A DNA stretch of 64,000 bases from Oscillatoriales cyanobacterium CG2_30_40_61. Its GTDB lineage: Bacteria > Cyanobacteriota > Cyanobacteriia > Cyanobacteriales > Microcoleaceae. The notes beneath the pieces are model-generated. The model searched no databases. It saw only the letters and a list, made by a program, of their open reading frames with translations, and was not told the DNA's origin. The stretch lies in assembly GCA_001873365.1 (NCBI GenBank), contig MNYZ01000111.1, positions 43,129 to 107,128 on the forward strand. The letters run 5' to 3'. Both the position numbers and the translations under genes were made by a program. Position 1 is the stretch's first letter, and the number at the start of each line of letters is the position of its first letter. Shown piece by piece: positions 25,295 through 35,700 of the stretch.

Positions 25295-25328
25295 GGTGTA
25301 GAGACTTGGCATACAACGTCTCTACACC
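25295..25328. repeat. Hairpin repeat of the GTAGAGAC type in the znuA to P-ATPase spacer
   Basis: An 11-bp perfect stem (GGTGTAGAGAC with GTCTCTACACC) and a 12-base loop. This sequence is a common dispersed hairpin in cyanobacterial genomes. The rest of the 401-base spacer (25105-25505) holds the Zur-like site and AT-rich sequence before the P-type ATPase; I see no other feature. Confidence 0.6.
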
Positions 25329-25505
25329 GGGGGAATGTGTAGCCAACATTTGATGATGGAATATCAGATGTGCGTGCAGATTAGTCAACCCTAGATGTGC
25401 TTGAATAAGCAAGCTAAATCATCAACAGTCAACCTATCGAAAATCTAAAGTACAAAATTATTACTAACGGTTTATGCTAAAAAAAGTATTTTCTATTCTT
25501 TTATA

Positions 25506-27437
25506 ATGACTCAACGTTCTAATTCTTTAATTTCTGTGCAGGACTTTTTTCAGCACTATTCTGAAATAGTGGCGGCGGTAGTTTGCGCTGTTTTAGTATT
25601 TATTGGTTGGATGTGCTTACAAATGGGTTGGGTAGGTTTAGCATTTTTCGCCTTACCTATTGCTTATGTTATCGGCGGTTATGGAAGTGCCAAAGACGGG
25701 TTAACAACTCTGGTAGAAGAAAAACAATTTGATGTTGATTTATTAATGATTGTGGCTGCATTAGGGGCGGCTTTTTTAGGATTTTGGAAACAAGATTATT
25801 TTCTAATTATAGACGGTGGAATCTTAATTTTAATTTTTGCTTTGAGTAGTGCCTTAGAAGGGATTGCCATGGAAAATACAGAACGTAATATTAAGAAATT
25901 AATGCAATTAACCCCTGATATAGCCCGGGTAATTAATAATGATCAACAAGAGGAAACAATACCGATTAATCAATTAAAGATCGGAGATATTATATTAGTC
26001 AAACCTGGGGAAAGAATTCCGACCGATGGAATAATTTTATCTGGAAATAGTTCGATTAATCAATCGGCAATTACCGGGGAGTCAATTCCAGTAGATAAAA
26101 CCATGGGCGATGAAGTATTTGCTGGAACATTAAATGGCTATGGAGTGCTCCAATTAAAAGTTGATCAATCGCCGGAAAGTAGTTTAATTCAACGGGTGAT
26201 TCAGTTAGTAGAAAGGGCTCAAACCGATGCTCCTCACTCTCAACAATTTATGGAAAAATTTGAACGCGGTTATGCTAAAGTTATTATTCTGACAGGTCTG
26301 GGATTAGCAATTATACCGCCTTTATTCTTAAGTTGGAATTGGGAAACCGCCATTTATCGGGCTTTAGTTTTTTTAGTGGTTGCCTCTCCCTGTGCTTTAT
26401 TAGCCTCAATTATGCCTACTTTATTATCAGGAATAGCAAATGGGGCTAGACATGGAATTTTATTTAAAAATGGGGCGCAATTAGAAAAAATTGGACGAAT
26501 TAATGCGATCGCATTTGATAAAACTGGAACCTTAACAACGGGGAAGTTAAATATTGTTGATATTATTCCGGTGGCGGGTATATTGGAAACCGAATTATTG
26601 CAATTAGCTTTAGCCGTAGAATCACTGTCTGAACATCCGATTGGACAGGCAATTGCTCAATTTGCCTTAACCAAAAATATCCCCAGAATTGCCGCCATGA
26701 ATGTAGCGACTCAAATTGGTGAAGGGATTATTGGAGAAGTGAATCAAAATCAAATTTTTGTGGGCAAATTAGAGTGGATTAATCAACATAATATTTATGT
26801 AAGTCCTGAGTTAGTAGAAATTAGTGACCACCTAGAAACCGATGGTAAAACCGTTGTTTGGGTGACGCAAAATCATCAAACTTTGGGATTAATTGCCGTG
26901 GAAGATCCGGTACGTTTAGAGGCAAAAACCCTAATTAAAAATTTGAGAAAATTTGGGATTGAACAGGTGGTAATGTTAACTGGAGATCATCAACGAACCG
27001 CCGATAGTGTGGCTAAACAGTTAAATATTGATCTGGTTTATGCTAATCTATTACCCGAGGATAAATTAACCATTATTCGACAATTAAAAAATCGTTATCA
27101 TGGGGTAGTAATGGTTGGAGATGGAATTAATGATGCTCCAGCTTTAGCATTAGCTGATGTGGGCATAGCCATGGGTGGGGCGGGAAATGATGTGGTGTTA
27201 GAAACGGCGGATATTGTGTTAATGACCGATCAATTAGGAAAAATATTAAAAGCGATTAAATTAGGGCGTCGAGCTAATCGAGTAATTCAACAAAATATTG
27301 CTTTTTCCCTTTCGTTTATTGTATTATTATTAATCTCTAATTTTTTCGGCTTGATTAATATGCCTACGGGGATTATTGGACATGAGGGATCAACCTTATT
27401 AGTAACATTAAGTGGTTTACGGCTATTAAAAAGTTAG
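25506..27437 (+). CDS. P1B-4-type heavy-metal P-type ATPase (Co/Zn/Fe exporter class)
   Basis: A 643-residue pump. The phosphorylation motif DKTGT has its aspartate at residue 338, TGES is present in the actuator domain, and GDGINDAPAL in the hinge. The metal-binding motif in the sixth membrane helix is SPC (residues 294-296) rather than CPC, and the last membrane region carries HEGST (residues 626-630). SPC plus HEG(G/S)T defines the P1B-4 class (CoaT, PfeT/CtpD type), which exports cobalt, iron or zinc. There is no N-terminal heavy-metal-associated domain, which is also usual for this class. It is divergent from the zinc-uptake genes across a spacer with a Zur-like site, so it may balance metal import. 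Confidence 0.88.
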   Translation: MTQRSNSLISVQDFFQHYSEIVAAVVCAVLVFIGWMCLQMGWVGLAFFALPIAYVIGGYGSAKDGLTTLVEEKQFDVDLLMIVAALGAAFLGFWKQDYFLIIDGGILILIFALSSALEGIAMENTERNIKKLMQLTPDIARVINNDQQEETIPINQLKIGDIILVKPGERIPTDGIILSGNSSINQSAITGESIPVDKTMGDEVFAGTLNGYGVLQLKVDQSPESSLIQRVIQLVERAQTDAPHSQQFMEKFERGYAKVIILTGLGLAIIPPLFLSWNWETAIYRALVFLVVASPCALLASIMPTLLSGIANGARHGILFKNGAQLEKIGRINAIAFDKTGTLTTGKLNIVDIIPVAGILETELLQLALAVESLSEHPIGQAIAQFALTKNIPRIAAMNVATQIGEGIIGEVNQNQIFVGKLEWINQHNIYVSPELVEISDHLETDGKTVVWVTQNHQTLGLIAVEDPVRLEAKTLIKNLRKFGIEQVVMLTGDHQRTADSVAKQLNIDLVYANLLPEDKLTIIRQLKNRYHGVVMVGDGINDAPALALADVGIAMGGAGNDVVLETADIVLMTDQLGKILKAIKLGRRANRVIQQNIAFSLSFIVLLLISNFFGLINMPTGIIGHEGSTLLVTLSGLRLLKS

Positions 27438-27448
27438 GTTAACTCGGA

Positions 27449-28603
27449 CTAGGAATAATGACCAAAAGATGGGTTTTTCCAATCATAATTATTAGGAAAT
27501 ATAAAATTAATAAAAGAAACGGAAATACTCATTTCTAATGCTTTGACATAATGCCACCATCCCACGGGAAGAAAAATCACTTCCCCCGGATGCAAGATGA
27601 CATCAATAGAGCGAACATTACGATATAACGGATAACGATTGTAGTCAGGATTTGCCGGGTCAATAGGACTAAATACCCCAATATTATTATAAAGAAATGG
27701 AGTCTGTTCGGGGGAAATCATTTTAATCAGTTTTCGTCCTGAAACTTGAGCTAAAAAGATATTAACCGGGTCATGATGTAAAGGGGTAACTGTTCCCGAT
27801 GAACCAAACCAAAAAAACGTTCTTCCGGTTTTATGCGCCGGGTCTAAATATTCAGGAAACACCTCCATATCCTCAAAAAGACCCTGCATTTCTTCTCGAT
27901 TTAAGGTATGGTTATTGGCAACCATATAATAATCATTGGTTTCTCCCGCCCGCACTACCCAATCAATATAATCCTCAAATAACATCGTTTTTCGATGCTG
28001 TTCTAAATTAATTTCATAATTCGGGTCGGAGTTGCGATTTCCCTGGACTTGAATATCCACATTCCCATAGTTTGCTTTTAAATATTCCGGTGTCCATCGC
28101 TCCATGGCTTGCCAATTTTTCATAATATCCGTTAGAATCACGGGTTTATTTTGGGAATAATATTGATCTAAAAATTCATCTTTAGATAAAAACGGAACCC
28201 TAGGAATAGAATGATAATCAGATCCTAAAGCGGCTAATTGGTTTTTAATTTGTAAAATAGATTCTAGTTTTTCTAGCTTTTGCAAAACCTCTTGTGCGGC
28301 TTGAAAATAGGGTTGGTTGGCGAGGTTTGTTACTTCCTCAACCGCTAACTTAACATCAATCCCGTTTTTAACCATACATTCAATTAAAACATCATCGGAT
28401 TGATTCATAAACTTATTAGCTGCTACCCATTTTTTCCAACCATCAGGAAGTTGAGAAACTTGGGGAAGTTCAGGGGGGTGAGGAGGTTGTAAAGACTCAC
28501 TCAGGGGGGATTGAGGAAGCCATTGTAAACTAACTTGTTGTCCGTCACTTAAGGTGATTTGTAGAGGCGGAAGGGTGATTTTTAATGGTTGAATATCGGT
28601 CAT
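27449..28603 (-). CDS. JmjC/cupin_8-type Fe(II)/2-oxoglutarate oxygenase
   Basis: A 384-residue protein. Residues about 160-375 form a cupin_8 domain with the iron-binding HxD motif in TPLHHDPVN and the distal histidine in PVGWWHYVKAL, plus the likely 2-oxoglutarate lysine in GRKLIKMISPEQ. These are the residues of FIH- and TYW5-like hydroxylases. The N-terminal 140 residues contain a helical segment (KFMNQSDDVLIECMVKNGID) that resembles a small hydroxylase-associated region. The substrate is unknown. It is convergent with the P-type ATPase (11 bases apart) and flanked upstream by a heptamer repeat and a perfect palindrome. Confidence 0.85.
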   Translation of the reverse strand: MTDIQPLKITLPPLQITLSDGQQVSLQWLPQSPLSESLQPPHPPELPQVSQLPDGWKKWVAANKFMNQSDDVLIECMVKNGIDVKLAVEEVTNLANQPYFQAAQEVLQKLEKLESILQIKNQLAALGSDYHSIPRVPFLSKDEFLDQYYSQNKPVILTDIMKNWQAMERWTPEYLKANYGNVDIQVQGNRNSDPNYEINLEQHRKTMLFEDYIDWVVRAGETNDYYMVANNHTLNREEMQGLFEDMEVFPEYLDPAHKTGRTFFWFGSSGTVTPLHHDPVNIFLAQVSGRKLIKMISPEQTPFLYNNIGVFSPIDPANPDYNRYPLYRNVRSIDVILHPGEVIFLPVGWWHYVKALEMSISVSFINFIFPNNYDWKNPSFGHYS

Positions 28604-28613
28604 ATTAATTTAA

Positions 28614-28647
28614 GGTAATGGGTAATGGGTAATGGGTAATGGGTAAT
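28614..28647. repeat. GGGTAAT tandem heptamer array
   Basis: Nearly five uninterrupted copies of the 7-base unit GGTAATG lie 10 bases upstream of the cupin_8 gene start. This is a classic short tandem heptamer of filamentous cyanobacteria. It adjoins a 50-bp palindrome. Confidence 0.88.
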
Positions 28648-28694
28648 TAGGATATAACAGTTAACAGTTAACTGTTAACTGTTATATCCTAATT
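28645..28694. repeat. Perfect 50-bp palindrome
   Basis: Bases 28645-28669 are the exact reverse complement of 28670-28694, with no spacer; the arm includes AGGATATAACAGTTAACAG. The centre is AACAGTTAACTGTT. It lies between two minus-strand genes, upstream of cupin_8 and downstream of the PfkB kinase. Such a long perfect cruciform would be unstable in many hosts. Confidence 0.92.
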
Positions 28695-28718
28695 GTTACC
28701 AGTTGTCTACAAGAATTA

Positions 28719-29585
28719 TTAATTATTTAAGAATTTTATCCATTTTCTAGTTCCAAAATGTAAGCAAGATTGGGTGGCAATTTGGGCCGATTTAGTTAGG
28801 GCGGTGGGGAAGTTTTCGGATCGGATAAAGTGGCAAAATGCCCCATGAAAAATATCTCCCGCACCTAAAGTATCAACCGCTTGAATACTAGGAATAGGAA
28901 TACTTCCACTTCCTGCTTTGAGACTAACATATTGAATCGGTTTTTCTCCTTGGGTAATAGCAATATTAGGAATATTCATCGCTTGAAGATAGGTAAAAAC
29001 TTCTTCAGAGGTTTGACAATGGGGCGGATAAAAATTATTAGAACAAATAGCATAATGAATATCGGGGAAAACGGTTTCTAAGCCCGGTTTCCAACTTCCG
29101 CCATCTAAAATAACAGGAATTTGTTTAATTTTCGCCTGTTGAATTAAACTTTTACTGACAGAAATTTGATGACCGTCAATTAAAATAATATCAGTATTAT
29201 CTAAATATTGGGATAAATTTAATGGGTTTAAAATGTGAGATTTTGTAGTATTAATTGAGATAACTGTGCGATCGCCAGTGGCATGATTCACAAGAATAGA
29301 CGAAACCGGAGGTGGCTCTAAACGAGTTGAGTCTAAGTCGATAATATTAACAGAATATTGCTGTAAATCTGTTTGAATCAGTTGTGTTAGGGGATGGATA
29401 CCTAATCCCCCTAATAGCATAGATTGATTTCCTAAACAATTAAAGGTAACAGCGGCATTTGTTGCTGGCCCTCCGGCGGCAACGGTATAATCAGAAGCGA
29501 CTATTTTTTGATTTTCCTGGGGATATTCACTAACAGAATAGATCAGATCGAGTGTAATTAATCCCACAAATAAACCCTGTGCCAT
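28719..29585 (-). CDS. PfkB-family sugar kinase
   Basis: A 288-residue ribokinase-fold enzyme. It has the first PfkB signature region AAGGPATNAAVTFNCLG (residues about 36-52) and the second, DTLGAGDIFHGAF (residues about 236-248), whose Asp is the catalytic base and whose GAGD forms the anion hole. The substrate is not evident; ribose, fructose, adenosine and 2-keto-3-deoxygluconate kinases share these motifs. The N-terminal lid is short. It is transcribed alone towards the palindrome, with 57 bases separating its start from the next upstream gene. Confidence 0.87.
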   Translation of the reverse strand: MAQGLFVGLITLDLIYSVSEYPQENQKIVASDYTVAAGGPATNAAVTFNCLGNQSMLLGGLGIHPLTQLIQTDLQQYSVNIIDLDSTRLEPPPVSSILVNHATGDRTVISINTTKSHILNPLNLSQYLDNTDIILIDGHQISVSKSLIQQAKIKQIPVILDGGSWKPGLETVFPDIHYAICSNNFYPPHCQTSEEVFTYLQAMNIPNIAITQGEKPIQYVSLKAGSGSIPIPSIQAVDTLGAGDIFHGAFCHFIRSENFPTALTKSAQIATQSCLHFGTRKWIKFLNN

Positions 29586-29642
29586 AAAATTATTTAACCC
29601 GTGATTTTTATTCTAAATCAGAAACATCAAAATCTAATTAAA

Positions 29643-31439
29643 TTAACTATTTTTCTGGAATAATCGAGTCACATTATCAACATTAATTGGGGGTGAAAAA
29701 TAATACCCCTGTCCATATTCACAGCCTAAATCATTTAAAGTATTAATTTGTTGTTCAGTTTCTACGCCTTCCGCAACCACATCTAAATTCAAACTGTGGG
29801 CTAAAGTAATCAAGGTTTTAATGATATCTAAACTTTTGGGATTATAATTAATATTCATAATAAATGAACGATCAATTTTTAAAGTATCTAAAGGCAAAGA
29901 TTGTAAATAAGATAAACAAGAATAACCCGTCCCAAAATCATCAATCACTAATTGAATCTTGCGACTCTTGAATTGATTCATGTATTGAGTAACTGCTTCA
30001 GGGTTTTCCATTAAAATACTTTCAGTGATTTCTAGTTTTAAACTGAATCCTTCTAAAATGTTAGATTCAATAATATCATCAATTAAGCCACTAAAATCAG
30101 ATTTCAAGATTTGTAACCCCGATAAATTAACGCTCAAACTTAGGGGAAATTGCTCAGGGAATTGGTTTTTCCAACAACTAAATTGACGACAGGATTCTCG
30201 AAGTACCCATTCTCCCAAAGGAATAATCAGTCCAGTTTCTTCTGCCAGAGGAATAAAATCAGAGGGCGGAATTAATCCTCGACTGGGATGTTGCCAACGA
30301 ACTAAGGCTTCAAAACCGACTAAACTTCGATTTTTTAAGTTGTAAATTGGTTGATAATAGACTTGAAATTCTTGATTTTCTAGTCCTATTTCTAAATCAG
30401 ATTCTAACTGTAATCGATTCAAAACAGCCACTTGCATTTCTGGATTAAAAAATACCGTACAATTTTTATCGCTCTGGATTCTAGCATAGTGCATCGCCGT
30501 ATCTGCTGCTCTTAAAAAATCCTCCGCTTGTTCATATAATAAACTAGATAAGGCAATGCCAATACTGGTATTTCCCGAGGCGGTAATTCGGCGTTCTGGC
30601 ATAAATAATTTAAAGGCTTGATGGAGTTTACTGGCTTTTTCTAAAGCCACAATTTCTGATTTTATATTAGGTAAAAATAGGACAAATTCATCCTTCCAAA
30701 TTCTAGCTAAAATATCGCAGGGTTGCAAACAGCTTTTGATCCGTTCAACTTCTTGAATTAAAAACTTTTCAGCTAAGGTTTTTCCATAACCATATCGAAT
30801 CGCTTTAAATCGATCTAATGCTAAATAAAATAGCGCAAAATCTAATTGATGCTCAACCGCAGATCGAATACATTCTAACACATGATTTTGATTCGGAAGT
30901 CCGGTAAGTTTATCATAAAGAGCTAAATATTGTAAATTCTCAACAGCAGTTTTAAGTTGTTGTTTTTGGAGGCGACTATTAGTAACAATATCTAGGGTTT
31001 TTCGGATGGTAACAATTAAATCTTGAAAATTAATCGGTTTTGTTAAAAAATCAAAAGCCCCCCGATTCATGGCGGTTCTAATATTTTGAATATCCCCATA
31101 GGCAGAAACAACAATGGCTTTCAGTAGGGGATCAATTTTAGGTATTTGTTCCAGCAATGCCCAGCCATCCATTCCGGGCATATTTAAGTCGGTTAAAATG
31201 ACAGAAATATGAGAATTTGAACGTAAAATATCTAAAGCATCCATACCATTATTAGCAAATAAAAACTGAAATTCTCCCGTTTCAATCTGAGGTTTTAATC
31301 GTCTTTCAATTAATCGTTGTAACTCCGGTTCATCATCAACAACTAAAATACAAGCAGGGGTGAAAGGGATAGTAACAGAATCCAAATATAGTTTAAGTTC
31401 TGTGGGGGAAGATAGGGATTGGGCGGGGAAATTGGTCAT
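29643..31439 (-). CDS. Response regulator with degenerate GGDEF and EAL domains
   Basis: A 598-residue protein. A receiver domain (residues about 30-150) has VVDDEPE, the phosphoacceptor in ILTDLNMPGMDGW and KP. A GGDEF domain (about 170-330) has the active-site segment RIWKDEFVLF in place of GG(D/E)EF, so diguanylate cyclase activity is probably lost. The EAL domain (about 345-595) has FEALVRWQHP, NLSGLQI, DDFGTGYS and VAEGVETEQQ, keeping the metal and catalytic residues, so cyclic di-GMP phosphodiesterase activity is likely. It follows a receiver-histidine kinase gene by 138 bases in the same direction; that kinase is its probable partner. Confidence 0.9.
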   Translation of the reverse strand: MTNFPAQSLSSPTELKLYLDSVTIPFTPACILVVDDEPELQRLIERRLKPQIETGEFQFLFANNGMDALDILRSNSHISVILTDLNMPGMDGWALLEQIPKIDPLLKAIVVSAYGDIQNIRTAMNRGAFDFLTKPINFQDLIVTIRKTLDIVTNSRLQKQQLKTAVENLQYLALYDKLTGLPNQNHVLECIRSAVEHQLDFALFYLALDRFKAIRYGYGKTLAEKFLIQEVERIKSCLQPCDILARIWKDEFVLFLPNIKSEIVALEKASKLHQAFKLFMPERRITASGNTSIGIALSSLLYEQAEDFLRAADTAMHYARIQSDKNCTVFFNPEMQVAVLNRLQLESDLEIGLENQEFQVYYQPIYNLKNRSLVGFEALVRWQHPSRGLIPPSDFIPLAEETGLIIPLGEWVLRESCRQFSCWKNQFPEQFPLSLSVNLSGLQILKSDFSGLIDDIIESNILEGFSLKLEITESILMENPEAVTQYMNQFKSRKIQLVIDDFGTGYSCLSYLQSLPLDTLKIDRSFIMNINYNPKSLDIIKTLITLAHSLNLDVVAEGVETEQQINTLNDLGCEYGQGYYFSPPINVDNVTRLFQKNS

Positions 31440-31577
31440 AGGATTTAGGCTTGAATAATCTAGTGAAACTATCTATTATGAAAAAGTCAACTAAAGTACA
31501 ATTTTTTTGAGATTTTAAGAGTTTAATATTGAGTATAATTTAATTCTCTATATTTCTCAAGAAAAAATACAATTTTA

Positions 31578-32759
31578 TTAATTCCGTTCTTGGTTTTTAG
31601 GCAATCTTAGGATAAACTCAGTGTATTGTTGCCATTCTGTTTCAACTTGCAGGGTTCCTCCATGCTGTAAGACAATAATATCATGAGTTAAAGATAGGCC
31701 GAGTCCAATGCCTTGTCCTGGGGGTTTGGTGGTAAAAAATGGAGTAAAAATATTATCAATCAGTTCGGGTTTAATTCCCATACCATTATCATAAATTTTA
31801 ATTTCAATCTCAGAATCTTGATTTTTTGTAGTTAAGCACAAAGTCGGATAAAATTTTTCTTCGGGGTTTATGTTTTCTTGCATTTTTAAATAAAGGGCAT
31901 AACAACTATTATCAATAATATTAATAAAAGCTCTGTGCAAATCAGATATAATCAATTCTATGACCTCAAGGTTAGGATCAAATTGTGTGTTAATGGTAAT
32001 CACAAACTGTGGATATTTGACTCGAAAACTATGATAGGCGAGTTTAATCGCTTGATGTAAAAGATCATTGAGATTAATACATTGATATTCCCCAGGTTCA
32101 GAACGAGCTAACTGCATCATACTTTGAATAATTTGACTAGCCCGTTGTCCGTGAGTATAAATAGCATCTACATCGGTGATCATCTCCTGCAATTGAGTTA
32201 CAATTTCTTGGGATTCTAAACTTGAATTTTTCTGAATATTAACTAACAATTGATTTAAGTTATCAAGGGAAGATTGGGCATAATTAATCACAAAATTCAA
32301 AGGATTTCTTAGTTCGTGAGCAACTCCGGCGGTAATGGTTCCTAAACAGGCTAATTTTTCTTGAGAAATAATTTGTTTTTGTGCCGCTCTTAACCGTAAA
32401 TGGACTCGAACTCTAGCTAAAACATCCTGTTCATCAAAGGGTTTTGTAATATAATCAACTGCTCCCAAAGAAAGACCCTTTACTTTATCAATAGTTTCTG
32501 ATAATGCCGTCATAAAAATAACCGGAATATCCTTAGTTTTAGGATTGGCTTTTAGACGAATACAAGTTTCAAATCCATCAATTTTAGGCATTTTAACATC
32601 AAGTAAAATCATTTCTGGTAATTCCTCTATGACTTGTTCTAAGGCTTCTTCTCCATTGGTGGCCACCGCTAACTGAAACCCAGCACTGGTTAAGGTTTGG
32701 GAAAGAACTTTTAAATTAGTAGCATTATCATCAACAATTAAAATTAGTTGATTGTACAT
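31578..32759 (-). CDS. Receiver-histidine kinase hybrid
   Basis: A 393-residue protein. It begins with a receiver domain (DDNATNLK; phosphoacceptor in MILLDVKMPKIDGF; KPF near residue 108). Then comes a HisKA domain (GVAHELRNPLNFVINYAQ, phosphoacceptor His near residue 149) and HATPase_c (IIDNSCYAL, EIKIYDNGMGI, GQGIGLGLSLTHDIIV). There is no membrane helix. A receiver in front of the kinase suggests it takes a phosphate from another kinase, most simply the large hybrid encoded just upstream, whose 3' end overlaps this gene by 16 bases. The two are thus probably co-translated. Confidence 0.9.
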   Translation of the reverse strand: MYNQLILIVDDNATNLKVLSQTLTSAGFQLAVATNGEEALEQVIEELPEMILLDVKMPKIDGFETCIRLKANPKTKDIPVIFMTALSETIDKVKGLSLGAVDYITKPFDEQDVLARVRVHLRLRAAQKQIISQEKLACLGTITAGVAHELRNPLNFVINYAQSSLDNLNQLLVNIQKNSSLESQEIVTQLQEMITDVDAIYTHGQRASQIIQSMMQLARSEPGEYQCINLNDLLHQAIKLAYHSFRVKYPQFVITINTQFDPNLEVIELIISDLHRAFINIIDNSCYALYLKMQENINPEEKFYPTLCLTTKNQDSEIEIKIYDNGMGIKPELIDNIFTPFFTTKPPGQGIGLGLSLTHDIIVLQHGGTLQVETEWQQYTEFILRLPKNQERN

Positions 32760-35700
32760 TGGTTCAGAAACTCCTTAATTTGTGTTAATTTAAAATCCTG
32801 GGTCAGAGATTTAATTTGACCAGCAAATAAACTTAAATCAGGATTAATCTGTTTGAGTTTATTCACTTCTTCTTCCAGTTCTAAAACCCTTCCTCGTTTA
32901 GCTAGTTTGATTAAATCCGATAAAATTTCAGGACTGGGAATAACTAAACTAACGTTGTTTTCTGGTGGAGTCTGGGACAAATCCTCGGGGGGATAATCAT
33001 ATTCCCATTCTAATTTTAACCAACTTTTTAGTTTAATAAATAATTCTTCTATTTCTAAAGGTTTAGAAATAAAATCATCACATCCCGCATGGTGACTTTG
33101 TTCCCTATCCCATTGATAAACAGAAGCTGAAGTTGCGATGACAGGAATATCATAAAATTCCGGTGAAGAACGAATCTGTCTAGTCATTTCAAAACCATCC
33201 ATGATCGGCATAACTAAGTCTACAATCACTAAATCAAATTGAATGTTTTCCAATTGATATAAACCCTCTTGACCATTACTCGCCTCTATAACTTCAAATC
33301 CCAAAGGTTGTAGTAAATCTACTAATACTAAGCGATTTTCTCGTTTATCATCTACAACTAAAATTCTGCGTTTATTCCCTGTAAATCCTACAATTGAATA
33401 TAAAGAATTAGCCTCAGATAGAGTTTGTATTTCTGTAGAAATTGGTAAACTTAATTCAAACCAAAAACGGCTGCCTTTTCCGGGGTGACTTTCTACGGAT
33501 AAATTTCCTCCTAGGTGTTTAATTAATCGTTGGGTAATCGCTAATCCTAACCCAGTTCCCTCGGAACGGTAGGACATCTCTGCCACTTGTTCAAATGGTA
33601 GAAAAATCCTTTCTAATTGTTCGGGATTAATTCCAATTCCCGTGTCTTCAATTTGAAACTGAATAGTTTGATGAAAACTCGAATAATTCGGCAGTTTTTC
33701 TAGGACTTTAATTCTAAAAGTGACTCCACCATGGTCGGTAAATTTAACCGCGTTTCCTAATAAATTAATTAAAATTTGTCGTAAGCGTTTTTCGTCTATT
33801 TCTACGGCTAGAGGAAGTTGGGAGAGGGGTTGATAAATAAAAGCTAAACCTTTTTGTTTGGCCTTAATCGAACAAATTTCTATAACTCCCTGTAAAAAAG
33901 TATCTAAATTGACAACTTTCGTAGATATTTCTAGTTTTCCTGCTTCGATTTTAGATAAATCCAAAATATCATTAATTAAGGTGAGAAGATGGGTTCCACA
34001 TTGGTGAATAACTTGGATTCCCGCTTGATCTTTTTCCGAGGGTGTGATTGAACGTTTTAAGATTTGAGTATAGCCTAAAATTCCATTTAAAGGGGTTCTT
34101 AATTCATGACTCATATTTGCCAAAAATTCACTTTTCGCCCGACTCGCCGCCTCCGCATCTTCCTTAGCCTGTTTCAAGGCTTCTTCAACTTTTTTACGTT
34201 CAGTAATATCAATATTAATTCCCACAATTCTTGCCATTTTCCCAGGACGGTCGGGTAAACCAATTCCTCGACTCAAAATCCAAATATAATGACCCTGTTT
34301 ATGTTGCATTCGTAAAATAATTTCATAATTAGCATATTTGTGATGAATATATTTATAAATTTGGTCAAGCACAGATTCTTGATCTTCGGGATGAATTCGT
34401 TGAATAAATTCATCAATTTTAGGCTTAAATTCCTGTTCCGTATAACCTAACATTTCTTGATAGCGAGGGGAATAATAGGTTTCACCTGTACTAATATTCC
34501 AGTCCCACAAACCATCATTAGCTCCTCGCATGGCTAACTCTAACCGTTCTTGACTTTCTCGTAATGCTTGTTCAATCCGTTTGCGTTCTAAAATCTCCTG
34601 TTGTAAGGCTTGAGTTCGTTCAGTAACTTTTGTTTCTAAGGTCTGATATAGGAGAGCATTTTCAATCGAAATTGCCGCTTGAGAAGATAATAAATTTAAC
34701 ACTTGTAAACGTTCAGAGGTAAAGGCTCCAATCATTAAATTATTTTCTAAATAAAGAATCCCAATTAGTTTTCCTTGGTTCAAAAGAGGCACACATAAAA
34801 TTGATTTAGGCTGATTTAAAATAATATAATTATCGCTGATAAATTTACTCTCTTTGGTCGCTTGATGAATCACTAAACTGTCTTGAGTATGAATCACATA
34901 ATTAACAATTGAATTACAAACTTCTGGGGTATTTGTTTCAGGATTAATTCTTTCAATCGGAATCGCTTGTAAAACTTTAACTCCATCGTGAACCGTGGTA
35001 ACGTAAGCTTGAATTAACCATTGTTTATTGGATTCTAAAATTAAATATCCCTTTTCTGCTCCGGCATTTTCTACAACAATTTTCATGATTTTTGTTAGTA
35101 AATGCTGAATCGAAATTTCCCGGGAAAGGGCTTGAGAGGCTTTAAAAATACTGGCAATATCTAAGGAATTAGGCGAGTTAATGGGCTGAGGTTCTTGGGA
35201 AGATTTAGGACAAATCTCTTGATAATCTGTAATATTTTTAGCCTGAATTTTTTCAAAATCCCATGTCCATTTGCCCTTATTATGTCCTTGTGTCCAAGAT
35301 AATTGAGTGGGATACTCAAATTGTAATAATCCTTCTGTATAAAGGGATTTCAAAAATTCGCGAGTAAAAAAAGGATTTCCTTGGGTTTTTTGATAGACTA
35401 AATGGGCTAGGGATTGACTAGCTTCCGTAGAACAGTTTAATCCGTCGGCGATTAAATCATTAATATCTGATAAACTTAAATTATCCAGAATGATTTCAAC
35501 TCCGGGGTCTTGGGTAATTTTAATCGCTTCTAAGGTTGATTTTAAGGCGGGATTAAGATTTAATTCATGGTTACGATAGGCTGCAATAATCATTAAATAT
35601 TGAATGCTTTCATCTTGACTCAAAGTTTTAATTAAGTTTAAAGAAGCCCAATCCGCCCATTGTAAATCATCTAAAAAAATCACTAAAGAGTGTTGGGGTT

